The notes under the pieces are model-generated. The model had not been told where the DNA came from. It searched no databases and saw only the letters and a list, made by a program, of their open reading frames with translations. Made by a program: the position numbers and the translations under genes. This document shows positions 8,546-17,830 of a stretch of DNA of 64,000 nucleotides, one piece after another (position 1 is the stretch's first letter; every line of letters begins with the position of its first letter). This DNA comes from Candidatus Epilinea brevis (GTDB taxonomy: Bacteria; Chloroflexota; Anaerolineae; Epilineales; Epilineaceae), in contig JADJUE010000001.1 of the NCBI GenBank assembly GCA_016710785.1, forward strand, positions 62,001-126,000. Reading direction: 5' to 3'.

Positions 8546-10450
8546 ATGCGTATCCGATTCGCCACGATGGCCGCGGTGCTATGCTCCGCCGCCCTCTCCA
8601 GCCTCACGTTGGCCGCTCCGGCCCAACGACCGGCGCCGGCCGATCAGGAAGGCACCGATCAAGGCATTGAGATCGCACTCAGCATGGTGCAGGCCGACGG
8701 CGTGACTCCGACTCGGAGCTACCCGGGCGGCAGCAGCAGCGCCCAGGCCAAAGTCAGCTACAGCGGCGCGGGCAACCAGAAACTGGTCGTCCGCTTCATC
8801 GATTTCTCCGGCATCACGGTCAAGCGCTTCGAAACGGCGGCTTTGAACGGCAGCGGGAGCCAGTTGGTGGCGGTATCCGTGTCGGACTTCGTGGACGCCT
8901 ACAAGAAGGAAGTCGAAACGGCTTCCGCACTGGCGATGCAAAATCTCGTAGCCCTGCAGAGCAGCTGTGCCAAGGTGCCCGCAGTTCCGGATCCGTGGCC
9001 GCCGCGAAGCCCGGACAACCCCTACTCCATCTGGCTCAAGGAGACATTGACGCAACTGGAAACCGCGCGCACGTCCACTGCTTCGGTCACCCGCACCAGC
9101 CAGGCGATGATCGCCATGGCCGCCGGAGTGAACCTGCCCGGCCTCACGAGCCAACTGACCACCGCGCGCAACCGGGCCGCGGCCCTCGACGGGGTGCTGT
9201 TGGAGATGGGACAGAAGTTTCAGCCGCCGCAGCCGCAGGTGGGATCCGGAACCCCGACCCCGCCGGTCGTGAAGCCCACCCCGGCGGAGGGTTGCGCCCT
9301 CATGCCCGCTGCCCAGGCCCATGGTCTCGCCGCCGCGGAAGCCTGGACGGCCGCTCAGGCCCTCGTCCCGACCGACCTCTCCGGCTGGCAGCTGCCCCGG
9401 AGTTCGGCCCAGGTTGATGCCAAGGGCCGCTTCATCGGTTGCCTGCAGTACATCACCGATGTATCGCGGGTCTCGGGCGGCTCCGATTCCGCATCGCTCA
9501 GCTACCCCTGGGGCGTCGGCGACCCGGGTGAGCCCGCCCTCGTCTTCCCCGGTCCCGGAGAGGCTGACGCCACAGGGCTCGGCCTGCTCAGCGTGGCCTA
9601 CGGTGGGGGGGCGTCCTCCATGTACGCCCAATCCGTGAAGGTGGCAGGCCTGAACCGCGAAGCCACCGTCAGCGCCTACGTCACCGATGCCAGCTGCCTG
9701 GCCATCCACGGTGGCAGCATCAACTTCAAGGTGGACCCGGCCGGCGCCGCTACGGTGAGTCCGGCCTCGGTGCCGCTGAGCAACGGCGAAGCGGAGGCCA
9801 AGCTCATCAGCGGCAACGACGCCGCTGACGGCAAGGTGTCGCTCACGGTTGGCAGCGGAGCGAACCAACGCACCGCGCAGTCCAACTTCCGGGTCATCGG
9901 CCCGGCGAAGCTGATCGAGGTCAAGGGTGATCCGGCGCGGGTCATCAACCGCGGCGCCCTGCGTGTGGAAGACCGCCGCTATCCGGTGTCGGTCTTCGTC
10001 ACCGACGCCAACGGCCAGCGCGTGGCAGACGGCACCATGATCACCTTCGACGTCGTCAAGGATCCGGGCGAGATCGTTGAGCCGGGGCTCCTGGCCTATG
10101 ACCGAGTGAACATCCAGACCTCAGAGCGGGAGACGGTGGAGCTGGGCAAGACCGTTGACCTGCCCACCTATAACGGCTCCAATGCGCGTTTCTTCCCCTG
10201 CGAGCAGGGCTTCAGCTGCGAAGGCATCTACCTGACCTCCGGCAAGGGACCCAATGGCCGCTTCATCCTCCGCGTCACGGTCGACAGCATGACCAAGACC
10301 GAGAAGTTCGCGGTGGTCAACCACCCGTCCATCTTCATGCCCCAGGTGCTCAAGATCGCGGACGTCAAGGCCACCCCCTCTCCGCGGATCACAACCGAAC
10401 CGCCTCGTCCGACGCCGCGCAGCTTTTTTCGGGACGGCGCCGGTCGCTGA
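8546..10450 (+). CDS. Secreted protein with bacterial Ig-like (invasin-type) domains
   Basis: The protein has 634 residues. I place the start at the ATG at 8546 because GGAGG lies 5 nt before it; an in-frame ATG at 8534 would contain that site. Residues about 1-24 form a signal peptide. Residues about 30-105 are a beta-rich domain, and about 110-210 a helical stretch rich in Thr and Ala. After a TPTPP linker, residues about 375-540 resemble two Ig-like domains of the invasin/intimin type (VSAYVTDAS..., VSVFVTDANGQRVADGT). SIFMPQVLK precedes a Pro/Thr-rich tail. There is no C-terminal membrane helix, unlike the two genes before it. A strong hairpin ends the transcription unit. Confidence 0.75.
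   Translation: MRIRFATMAAVLCSAALSSLTLAAPAQRPAPADQEGTDQGIEIALSMVQADGVTPTRSYPGGSSSAQAKVSYSGAGNQKLVVRFIDFSGITVKRFETAALNGSGSQLVAVSVSDFVDAYKKEVETASALAMQNLVALQSSCAKVPAVPDPWPPRSPDNPYSIWLKETLTQLETARTSTASVTRTSQAMIAMAAGVNLPGLTSQLTTARNRAAALDGVLLEMGQKFQPPQPQVGSGTPTPPVVKPTPAEGCALMPAAQAHGLAAAEAWTAAQALVPTDLSGWQLPRSSAQVDAKGRFIGCLQYITDVSRVSGGSDSASLSYPWGVGDPGEPALVFPGPGEADATGLGLLSVAYGGGASSMYAQSVKVAGLNREATVSAYVTDASCLAIHGGSINFKVDPAGAATVSPASVPLSNGEAEAKLISGNDAADGKVSLTVGSGANQRTAQSNFRVIGPAKLIEVKGDPARVINRGALRVEDRRYPVSVFVTDANGQRVADGTMITFDVVKDPGEIVEPGLLAYDRVNIQTSERETVELGKTVDLPTYNGSNARFFPCEQGFSCEGIYLTSGKGPNGRFILRVTVDSMTKTEKFAVVNHPSIFMPQVLKIADVKATPSPRITTEPPRPTPRSFFRDGAGR
10328..10354 (+). other. YLP-type motif SIFMPQVLK
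   Basis: Encodes SIFMPQVLK, between the last Ig-like domain and the Pro/Thr-rich tail. It fits the consensus seen in four other secreted proteins here. Confidence 0.45.
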
Positions 10451-10527
10451 CCGGCGCGGGCCTTCGGGCCGCTGGGTCTGAAACGGGCCTACGGCATTCA
10501 GGTCGGCCCACTGCAGTCATCTGATTC

Positions 10528-10567
10528 AAGAAGCGCCCGAGCCCTCTGAGGGGCTCGGGCGCTTCTT
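10528..10567. terminator. Strong bidirectional terminator hairpin
   Basis: Perfect 17-bp arms (AAGAAGCGCCCGAGCCC and its complement) flank a 6-nt loop. The arm ends give short A/T tracts on both strands. It lies between the converging secreted-protein gene and the RNase Z gene, so it can serve both. Confidence 0.8.
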
Positions 10568-10587
10568 CGCGTGCGCATGGACCTTCC

Positions 10588-11604
10588 TCAAGCGCCGCCC
10601 AGCATCGCCTCCAGCTGCTCATCGCTCAGATCCGGTGAGGGCAGGGGGGGCTCCGCGTCGCGGCCACCGCCGCGGTGGACCCGCTCCACACGGCCGGGGA
10701 AGACCGCGTAATGTTGCAGGTCCTCGGATAGCAGGGTGGACGGGAAGGCCGCCCGAGCCTCGGCGAGGATCTCGCGCGGCGGATAGCGCCGCGACACATG
10801 GTTGAGAATGAGCTGCTTGACCCCGGCGCTGCGCGCCAGTTCTCCGGCTTGCCGCGCCGTAAGGTGTCCATACTGTCGTGCAGTGGCCAGATCGGACCAC
10901 AGGTACGTGCTTTCGCAGATCAACAGATCCGCCCCGCGGCAGATGCCCACCAGGTCGTCCACCCGGGCCACGTCACCGATGTAGACCATCTTGGTTCCCG
11001 GCTGAAGTTCACCCAGCACCTGGTCTGGATGGATGGTTCGGCCGTCGGGCAGGATCACCGACTTTCCGGCCACCAGATCGCGGCGCACGGGACCCTGGGG
11101 AATGCCCAGGGACTCGGCCCGCTCCGATAGAAAGGGTCGCCGCGAATGCTCTTGAAAGACGAAGCCGAAGTTGCCGCTGCCGCGGTGCTTCACGGGGAAG
11201 GCCACCACCTCCAGATCGCCGGTCTGCAGCACGATACCGGGCTCCAGCGGCAGGTACTCGATCTTGAAGCCAAGGTTCTCGCCCCGCAGCACCACCTCCA
11301 TCAGATCCCGCACCCGCTGCAGGGCCCAAGACCCGGCATGGATGCGCAGTCGCTCCGTGGCTTCCCAGCGCTCGAAGGTGCTGGCGATGCCGCCCAGGCC
11401 CAGGATATGGTCCAGATGCCCGTGCGTGAGCAGCACGGTATCCAGGCGGCGGAAGCCCATGCCGCTCCTCAGGATCTGCCGCTGCGTTCCCTCGCCGGCA
11501 TCCACCAGGAAGCGCCGGTCGCGGTAGAGGACCATGGTAGCGGGCAGGCCCCGACGCACGGACGGCGCCGAGGCGGAGGTGCCCAGGAAGACGACTTCGA
11601 GCAT
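10588..11604 (-). CDS. rnz: Ribonuclease Z (tRNA 3'-end endonuclease)
   Basis: A metallo-beta-lactamase-fold nuclease that cuts the 3' trailer from tRNA precursors. The zinc signature HGHLDH is at residues 61-66, after the first strands MLEVVFLGTSASAP. Further metal ligands are likely in CESTY and in the final LNHVSRRYPP block, as usual for the family. The length of 338 residues is normal (about 300-330). The start is the ATG at 11604, since homologs begin at this strand; longer open sequence upstream is not needed. It lies 22 nt after the stop of the preceding secreted-protein gene on the same strand. The C-terminal 30 residues are a Pro/Glu-rich extension. Confidence 0.9.
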   Translation of the reverse strand: MLEVVFLGTSASAPSVRRGLPATMVLYRDRRFLVDAGEGTQRQILRSGMGFRRLDTVLLTHGHLDHILGLGGIASTFERWEATERLRIHAGSWALQRVRDLMEVVLRGENLGFKIEYLPLEPGIVLQTGDLEVVAFPVKHRGSGNFGFVFQEHSRRPFLSERAESLGIPQGPVRRDLVAGKSVILPDGRTIHPDQVLGELQPGTKMVYIGDVARVDDLVGICRGADLLICESTYLWSDLATARQYGHLTARQAGELARSAGVKQLILNHVSRRYPPREILAEARAAFPSTLLSEDLQHYAVFPGRVERVHRGGGRDAEPPLPSPDLSDEQLEAMLGGA

Positions 11605-11626
11605 CTGCGGTGGGATCCGTGGCGGG

Positions 11627-13357
11627 TCAGGGCCGGGGAGCGTTCTTGAGGGTGAAGGGGATGTAGGCCTTGCCGCCAGGCACCGCGGCCAACGCAAAGT
11701 CGCGTTGGGGCTGCCGGAAGAGGTCGACCAGTGGAATGCTCTGAATGGCGGTCGCAAAACCCGTCTTGGAGACCTCGATCGGCACCTGCGCCCCGCAGCT
11801 GATCACGTAGTCCCGCGGCAGGAGCAGCTGATAGCTCCCGTCGGAACCGCTCAGGGCGGTGAAGGGCTGATGCGGATTGCAGGGCTGAAAGCTGATCCGC
11901 GCCCCGGACAAGGGCTGGCCGCTGCCCACGGTGCCGGCGAAGACCGTGCCCTTGAGGGTGACATCCCCCGGGCTGGCGGTCGCCGTGGCCCCGACAGCCG
12001 TCGGAACGGCAGTGGGCAGGGTCCCTGTCGGCAGCGCCGTGCGCGTAGGCGTGGCCGGCTGGCTCCCGGAGCTGGTCACCACTACCTGAAGCGGCTGCAG
12101 ATACTGGGCCGCCAGACCGGCCGCGGTCACCGGACTACCGGCCGGCAACACCACCATCTCGCCCGGGAAGCCTGAGGCCAGCAGGGACTCGGCATCGGGG
12201 GCGAACACGCCGGCGTCGCCCCATGACTGGCCGTCGCCGGTATCGTTGCCGTCCAGGGCAACATCGTCCTTGTAGTAGGCGCTGGCCTTGGCCGCTTTCT
12301 CTCCCGGGCGGGTCAGGATCAACAAGCGCCCCATGGGGAAGCTCAGTTCCCGCCAGGCGGGGAGCGGCGAGGCGGGCACGACATCCGGCTTGCCGTCCAC
12401 CTTGACGCCGGAAACCAGGTTGGCATCACGGTAGGTAGCGCCCTCCGCCGCCGGGCTGAGGTCCAGGCTGATCCGCGTGTCCTTGAGGCCGAAATCGATG
12501 CCGCCGCCGCCCGACAGGTCGCCCAGGTCGCCGAGACTGCGCAGCAGACTGAACCGTTGGGCGTACAGCGTGCCTCCGCCGCCGACCAAGCTGCGCACGG
12601 GACCGATCTTGACCGGGTCAGCGGAGAGGTCGGTCCCCAGCAGCCCCAAAGTATCGTTCAGGTTCTCTTCGGTGATCGCCAACTCCTGGCCCAGCAAGGA
12701 CGCGGACAAGGTCAGGCGGATCTTCAAGCGGTCCAGCAGGTCCGTCTCGGAGCCCCCCAATCGCAGTTCGCGCACGCCGATGAAGAAGTCCTGGTCCTGA
12801 TCCGCCAGGCCCAGGGCATAACCGCTGCCCTTGAACAGGCGTGCGGTCGCGTCGTACGCCACGGCCGGCGGTTGAACCGCGGGGGCCGCAGCGCCCGCCA
12901 CCGCAAACGCATAGAAGTACTGAGGATTGCCGCCCGCGGCCAAGGGATCTGTGACCGCAATTTGCGCGCGGGCTGCATCCGCCAGGACGCCTGGGGGCGT
13001 CTGACCCACTGACGCCAATTGCCCTCCAGGGGCGAAGTTGAACGCCAGCTCGTCGTCAGCATCCAGCAGCCGGTCTTCGGTCTCCACATAGGCGCCGGCA
13101 ACCTTCTCGTCCAGCTGGGCCACCTCGCGCCGCCATTCACCGTCGATCAGCAGCCAGACCTGCACCTGGTCCAGACCAGCACCCAGGAGGCTGCCCAGGT
13201 CCTGGCCCTTGATGACCAGGGCCTCGCTGTAACGGGCGCCGGCCTGAGCGCGGGCGACCGGCGCAGCCGGGCGCAGGGCGGACAGCGGCCAAAGGGCGGT
13301 CAGGCCCAAGAGCAACAGGGCTCGCGAACGCCCCGAGGGGAGGGTTCCAGACTTCAT
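11627..13357 (-). CDS. Secreted protein with carboxypeptidase-regulatory-like C-terminal domain
   Basis: The protein has 576 residues from the ATG at 13357 (AAAGGA about 9 nt upstream). A signal peptide covers about residues 1-38 (ending VARAQA). The large middle part, about 40-420, is mostly beta and contains DQDQDFFIGVRELRLGG, a segment that looks like a repeat unit; I do not recognise the family. A TPTRTALPTGTLP linker at about 440-475 leads to a domain of about 85 residues with GTVFAGT...SDGSYQLLLPRDYVIS. This is the pattern of CarboxypepD_reg (prealbumin-like) domains. The protein ends KAYIPFTLKNAPRP. RNase Z follows directly, perhaps by read-through. Confidence 0.7.
   Translation of the reverse strand: MKSGTLPSGRSRALLLLGLTALWPLSALRPAAPVARAQAGARYSEALVIKGQDLGSLLGAGLDQVQVWLLIDGEWRREVAQLDEKVAGAYVETEDRLLDADDELAFNFAPGGQLASVGQTPPGVLADAARAQIAVTDPLAAGGNPQYFYAFAVAGAAAPAVQPPAVAYDATARLFKGSGYALGLADQDQDFFIGVRELRLGGSETDLLDRLKIRLTLSASLLGQELAITEENLNDTLGLLGTDLSADPVKIGPVRSLVGGGGTLYAQRFSLLRSLGDLGDLSGGGGIDFGLKDTRISLDLSPAAEGATYRDANLVSGVKVDGKPDVVPASPLPAWRELSFPMGRLLILTRPGEKAAKASAYYKDDVALDGNDTGDGQSWGDAGVFAPDAESLLASGFPGEMVVLPAGSPVTAAGLAAQYLQPLQVVVTSSGSQPATPTRTALPTGTLPTAVPTAVGATATASPGDVTLKGTVFAGTVGSGQPLSGARISFQPCNPHQPFTALSGSDGSYQLLLPRDYVISCGAQVPIEVSKTGFATAIQSIPLVDLFRQPQRDFALAAVPGGKAYIPFTLKNAPRP
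11645..11671 (-). other. YLP-type motif KAYIPFTLK at C-terminus
   Basis: Encodes KAYIPFTLK, five residues before the C-terminus of the secreted protein. It is very close to RIYLPFTEK in the vWA protein at 37553. Confidence 0.5.
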
Positions 13358-13529
13358 TGGGGGACCAGATCCTTTCGAGGGCACCCTGGGGCTCATGCGA
13401 TCTCAGTCGGATGCTCCGGCCGGCGGACCGGTGAGACCGATTCTGTCATGGCTGTGGGCGCCCCGGAATCTTAGGGGTTGTGGCGGGGGCGGTCAACGTG
13501 GGCGAAGAAGGATTCCCCTCCCACTCCAG

Positions 13530-13535
13530 TACAAT
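13530..13535 (+). promoter_or_regulatory. -10 box of maf, near-leaderless
   Basis: TACAAT ends 8 nt before the ATG at 13544, so transcription would start within a base or two of the start codon. No -35 match is evident. The GGAGG between them could instead act as a ribosome binding site for a longer transcript. Confidence 0.4.
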
Positions 13536-13543
13536 GGAGGGCC

Positions 13544-14143
13544 ATGTCCACGCTGACCTCGCCCATGCGTCCCCTCATCCTGGCCTCGGCCTCGCCACGA
13601 AGGCGGGCGCTGCTGGCCACCCTTGGTCGCCCCTTCGAGGTTCACGTTGCCGACGTGGACGAACGCCCACTGCCCGCCGAGAACCCGTCGGCCTATGGCC
13701 TGCGCCTGGCCATGGCCAAGGCGCGCGCCGTGGCCGACAGGCTGGCCGGCGCCCCAGTGACGGTGTTGGGCGCCGACACCCTCGTGGTGGTCGACGGGCG
13801 GATCCTGGGCAAGCCGGCAGACGCGGCGGAGGCCTCGGCGATGCTGAACCTGCTCCGCGGTCGCCGCCACGACGTGCTCACCGCCGTAGCGGTGGTGGAC
13901 GGCGCCGGCAACCGATGCGTGGCGGAACTGGCGGTCACCGGGGTGTGGATGCGCGCTTATAGTGGCGCGGAGTTGCGCGCTTACGTCGAAAGCGGCGACC
14001 CGATGGACAAGGCGGGAGCCTACGCCATCCAGCATGAAGGCTTCCGACCGGTGGACCGCCTGGAAGGATCAGAAACCAATGTCATCGGCCTGCCGCTGGT
14101 GCTGGTCCGCCGCCTGATCCAGCAATTGGACCGGGGCGCTTGA
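13544..14143 (+). CDS. maf: Maf-family nucleotide pyrophosphatase
   Basis: Maf proteins hydrolyse non-canonical or modified nucleoside triphosphates and affect septum formation. The 199-residue protein has the family landmarks: LILASASPRRRALL near the N-terminus, the ADTLVVVDGRILGKPAD loop with the catalytic Asp, the MLNLLRGRRHDVLTAVAV segment, and DKAGAYAIQ with GSETNVIGLPL near the end. The ATG at 13544 is chosen for its position after GGAGG and a -10 box; an ATG seven codons later is possible. Its stop overlaps the TTG start of the next gene by 4 nt, so the two are translationally coupled. Confidence 0.92.
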   Translation: MSTLTSPMRPLILASASPRRRALLATLGRPFEVHVADVDERPLPAENPSAYGLRLAMAKARAVADRLAGAPVTVLGADTLVVVDGRILGKPADAAEASAMLNLLRGRRHDVLTAVAVVDGAGNRCVAELAVTGVWMRAYSGAELRAYVESGDPMDKAGAYAIQHEGFRPVDRLEGSETNVIGLPLVLVRRLIQQLDRGA

Positions 14144-15939
14144 GCACGGCTCCCGCCGCCGGAGGGGCTTCGCGAGCGAAGCGCCTGCTCTGGATCGCCC
14201 CCTTCGCGATCTATCTGGCGCTGGCCGGCACGGGCATCACCTGGGGCTTGCCCAACGACCATAGCTGGTCCAACGACGACATCGCCCCCAACACCGTGCT
14301 GCGGGTGGGCGAGTTCTACTGGGGCGCCAGCCACAAGTACCCCTACCTGCAGCTGTTCATCGACCGCGCGCTGTACGAACCCTACATCCTGATGGCCCAG
14401 GCCAACGGCCAGTACGAAGCGGATTGCCGGCCGGTGCGCCGCGACTGCTTCGTGGACCGCCCCCGACAGGTGGGCCGCTTGATCCTCATCAGCCGCTTGC
14501 GCTCCCTGGTCATGGGAGCCGGCGTCGTGGCCTTGGTGGCCAGCGCGGCAGCCATGCTTTTCGGTCCCCAAGCCGCCTTCTGGGCCGCGATGCTGGCCGC
14601 GGTCAACGAGACCCTGGGCTTCTTCGGCAAACAAGGCAACCTGGACGTGCCCTACAGCTTCTGGTTCATGGCCTCGCTGCTGCCCTGGCTGCGCATCATG
14701 CGCGGTGCCGGCCGCCGCGATTGGCTGCTGTTCGGCCTGCTCGCCGGCGCCGCATTGGCCACCAAGGAGAGCATCGTAGGGGCCTATGTGCTGATGGGCG
14801 GCGCGATGCTCATCGCCTTGGTCCGGCAGCTGCGCCGAGCCGATGGCCGAGGCGGCTCCCGCCCCAGCGCCACTTGGGAGGCGACCCGCCGCCTGGGCTT
14901 GATGGCCTGCGGCCTCCTGGGGGTCTACGGATTGGTGATGAACGTCGCCCTCAACTGGAGCGGCTTCGTCGACCATCTGCGCCACTGGGTCGGCGGTCCG
15001 GGAGTGGAGGATTTCAACGATGCCTATGCCGGACCGCTCTGGCTGGCCCGCATGACCTGGAACCGCAGCATGGACGGCGCCGGCCGGCCGCTGTGGCTTT
15101 TCCTGGCCGTCGCACCGATCGCGAGCCTCTGGTGGCCGGACGGGCGGCCGGGCGGCAGCGCGGCGCGGCGGGTCACGTTATGGCTGCTGGTTCCCGTCTG
15201 CAGCTACCTGCTCTTCACCATCCTGCCCATCCGCTTCGTCTACAGCCGCTTCCTGCTGCCGGTGTTCCTCCTCCTGGCCATCGCCGGAGGGCCGTTGGCC
15301 GCGCGTCTCTGGCAGGGCCCGGCCGACCTCACCGCTCCGGCCTGGGGGCTCCGTCGCCTGGTCGGTCGCGTAGCGCTGATCGGCATGCTGGGGTACAGCG
15401 GCCTCTACAGCCTGAACCAAGGCCTGGCCATGCGCGCCGACACGCGGCTGGCCGCCGAAGCCTGGATGGCCGCCAACCTGCCGTCCGGCGCACAGGTGGT
15501 GGCCTTCGGCGACGAGGCCTACTTTCCGCGTTTGGACCTCCTGGACCTCGATCCGGAGGTGATCCGCTGGAAGACGCTCCCGCCCTACCTACCCGCTGAT
15601 GATCCCGCGGCCGACGACGAGCCGACCGCCCAGGCCGACGCATTGGCGGCGATGATGCTCGCCATGGACGACGCCGAACAGACGCCACCGCCGGGAGCGC
15701 CAGACTGGCTGCTCCTCTCGTCGCGCGGCGCCCCGCCGCCGGGAACCGCAGGGGACAGGCTCCAGGAGCGGCTCCAAGGCGGCAGCGCTGGTTACGACGT
15801 CGTCTGGGATTCCTCGCGGCATGCCCACAACGGTATGGACCGCGCGGCAGATCGCCCCAGCCCCCTGGGGCTGGTGTTGTCGGGCGATTTTGTCGAGAAC
15901 CGGATCAGCCCTAGGATCTGGGTTCTAAAGCGGAATTAG
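14140..15939 (+). CDS. GT39/ArnT-like membrane glycosyltransferase
   Basis: A polytopic membrane protein of 599 residues starting at a TTG that overlaps the maf stop (TTGA). About ten hydrophobic helices are visible. The early segment WGLPNDHSWSNDDIAPN lies in the first outside loop, where GT39/GT83 (PMT, ArnT) enzymes carry their acidic catalytic pair. The KQGNLDVPYSFWFMASL segment is also typical. The enzyme would use a polyprenyl-phosphate sugar and glycosylate lipid or protein on the outer face. The C-terminal 170 residues form a soluble domain with a family-atypical acidic stretch (PADDPAADDEPTAQAD). The link to maf appears to be positional only. Confidence 0.75.
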   Translation: MSTAPAAGGASRAKRLLWIAPFAIYLALAGTGITWGLPNDHSWSNDDIAPNTVLRVGEFYWGASHKYPYLQLFIDRALYEPYILMAQANGQYEADCRPVRRDCFVDRPRQVGRLILISRLRSLVMGAGVVALVASAAAMLFGPQAAFWAAMLAAVNETLGFFGKQGNLDVPYSFWFMASLLPWLRIMRGAGRRDWLLFGLLAGAALATKESIVGAYVLMGGAMLIALVRQLRRADGRGGSRPSATWEATRRLGLMACGLLGVYGLVMNVALNWSGFVDHLRHWVGGPGVEDFNDAYAGPLWLARMTWNRSMDGAGRPLWLFLAVAPIASLWWPDGRPGGSAARRVTLWLLVPVCSYLLFTILPIRFVYSRFLLPVFLLLAIAGGPLAARLWQGPADLTAPAWGLRRLVGRVALIGMLGYSGLYSLNQGLAMRADTRLAAEAWMAANLPSGAQVVAFGDEAYFPRLDLLDLDPEVIRWKTLPPYLPADDPAADDEPTAQADALAAMMLAMDDAEQTPPPGAPDWLLLSSRGAPPPGTAGDRLQERLQGGSAGYDVVWDSSRHAHNGMDRAADRPSPLGLVLSGDFVENRISPRIWVLKRN

Positions 15940-15980
15940 GGCGATTCCTGGAACCGGGCCCGGACCTGCTGCAGCGCGGC

Positions 15981-17630
15981 TCAACCCCACGGACCCTCGT
16001 CGCCCTCGTCATCCTCCTGCAGCATCTCGTCCAGTCCCATGTTGCCCTGCTCCAACTCCTGGAAGGCTTCCGGGAGGGCGTCCAGGACATCGCGGGCCAT
16101 GACCGAGCGGGGGCCTAGGTCTTCGGCGGCCAGCTCCCCGGCGCGACCGTGCAGCCAGACCGCCAGGGTTGCGGCCTCCTCCGACGACAGGCCTTGAGCC
16201 AGGAGGCCGCCCATGACCCCTGCCAGCACATCGCCGGTGCCCGCGGTGGCCAGAGCCGGCTCCACGGAGGGGTTGATGGTCGCCCGGCCTTCAGGCGTGG
16301 CCGTCACCGTCAGCGCACCCTTGAGCACGACTACGGCCTGATGCCGTTCAGCCAGCGTGAGGGCCTCCGCCGCCCGTGCGGCCTGCACCGCCTCGACGCT
16401 GAGTCCCGTCAGCCGGGCCATCTCGCCTGGGTGGGGGGTCAGGATGGCGCCGGGCGGGAGAGCGGCCGCCAGGGTCGGATCCTGGGCCAACAGGTTCAGA
16501 GCATCGGCGTCGAGCAAGAGGGGCGGAGGGCCGGGATCGTTCGGCAGCTCCGCCCAGCGGGAGAGCAACCGGCTCAGGAGCGCCGCAACACCCGTGCCCA
16601 GCGACAGCCCCGGACCCAGGACCACCGCGTCGCTGAGCGCGGCGACGGCCAAGAGGCCGTCGGCGGCGGCGGCGACATCGGGATGATCGGCCGGCAGCTG
16701 GTAGAGGTCCGGCAGGTTGTAGAAGGTGCATTCGGGCACCCAGGATGTCACCGCGGCCTGCAGCCGCTCGGCCAGGGCCACCGTCACCAGACCACAGCCG
16801 CTGCGGTAGGCGGCCTCGGCGCAGAGCGCGGCTGCGCCCACCAGGCCGGGCGAACCTGCCAACACCAGCACGCGGCCGCGCGAGCCCTTGTGGGCGTTGG
16901 GCTGCAGCAATGGCAGGAGATCCGCCATTTCTTCCTCAGTCGCCACCGCCAGGCCGCTGGCCGCCAGTCGGCCCAGTTCCGGCGAGATGCCGATGGGGTC
17001 GATCTGCAGTTCGCCCACCGCGTCGGCCCCGGGCCAGGTGAATTGTCCTACCTTGGGAAAACCGAAGGTCACCGTCACGTCGGCCGGAACCGTATGCGGA
17101 TCCAAAGCTCCGGTGTCGGCGTCCAGGCCCGAGGGCAGATCCACGGCCAGCACGGCCGGGCCATCGGGCTCACCGTCCACCGCATCGGCCACCGTGTCCA
17201 GGATGTCGGCCAGGTCGCCGCTGATCGCCCGGTCGCCGCCGGTGCCCAACAGGGCATCGACGACCAGATCCGCTTCGGCCAGCCAACCGGCGAGGGTCTC
17301 CATGGCCTCCGGAGCATCGGCGCCCACGATCTCGATCGCGCCGTTGGCCGCCGCCTCGGCCAACAGACCGTCGGCAGGGTCGCGTTGCCAGACCAGGGCC
17401 CGGATGATGTGCCCGGCGTCGGCCAGGGCCAACGATGCCACCAGTCCATCACCTCCGTTGCTACCCGGTCCGATCAGGACCACCACGATGGCCGGGGCGC
17501 CGTCGATCAACTCCTCAGCCGCCGCGGCCACCGAATGACCGGCCAGATACATCATGTCCGCGTAGGGCAGGCCACCGGCATCCGCCGCGGCTTCGATGGT
17601 GCGCATGTCCGCCCGGGTGACCAGCTGCAT
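15981..17630 (-). CDS. nnr: Bifunctional NAD(P)HX epimerase/dehydratase
   Basis: This enzyme repairs hydrated NADH and NADPH: the N-terminal half epimerises R- and S-NAD(P)HX, and the C-terminal half dehydrates the S form using ADP or ATP. Residues 1-215 are the YjeF_N domain, with GPGSNGGDGLVASL and AVDLPSGLDADTG. Residues about 235-510 are the ribokinase-like domain, with NAHKGSRGRVLVLAGS, VVLGPGLS, ILTPHPGEMARLTG and the anion-hole loop ATAGTGDVLAG. The start is the ATG at 17630, where homologs begin; the open frame upstream is not conserved-looking. The protein ends in a Glu/Asp-rich tail of about 25 residues. It converges with the GT39-like gene. Confidence 0.93.
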   Translation of the reverse strand: MQLVTRADMRTIEAAADAGGLPYADMMYLAGHSVAAAAEELIDGAPAIVVVLIGPGSNGGDGLVASLALADAGHIIRALVWQRDPADGLLAEAAANGAIEIVGADAPEAMETLAGWLAEADLVVDALLGTGGDRAISGDLADILDTVADAVDGEPDGPAVLAVDLPSGLDADTGALDPHTVPADVTVTFGFPKVGQFTWPGADAVGELQIDPIGISPELGRLAASGLAVATEEEMADLLPLLQPNAHKGSRGRVLVLAGSPGLVGAAALCAEAAYRSGCGLVTVALAERLQAAVTSWVPECTFYNLPDLYQLPADHPDVAAAADGLLAVAALSDAVVLGPGLSLGTGVAALLSRLLSRWAELPNDPGPPPLLLDADALNLLAQDPTLAAALPPGAILTPHPGEMARLTGLSVEAVQAARAAEALTLAERHQAVVVLKGALTVTATPEGRATINPSVEPALATAGTGDVLAGVMGGLLAQGLSSEEAATLAVWLHGRAGELAAEDLGPRSVMARDVLDALPEAFQELEQGNMGLDEMLQEDDEGDEGPWG

Positions 17631-17830
17631 CGTCGTCCTGTCCCTTCGAGGGGTCCGGGGCCGAGATCCAGGATCCGGACCGTCCGGGTTGATGGGTGGC
17701 GGGAGCAGGTCGCCGATCGACCGGACCAGCGTGCTGCCCACCGACCGACATTGTAGCCACCGGCACGGCGTCTGCCGACTCCCGCTTCGTCGGACAGACC
17801 CGACAGCCGCCGACAACAGCGGCCGAAGCG

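Noticed and set aside
7155..8546. 463-codon minus-strand open frame
   Set aside because: It is antisense to the anchored secreted protein at 7092, which has signal peptide, linker and anchor in the correct order.
16149..17756. 535-codon plus-strand open frame
   Set aside because: It lies entirely across nnr, whose motifs are all intact, and its translation is rich in Gln, His, Arg and Gly as expected for a high-GC shadow frame.
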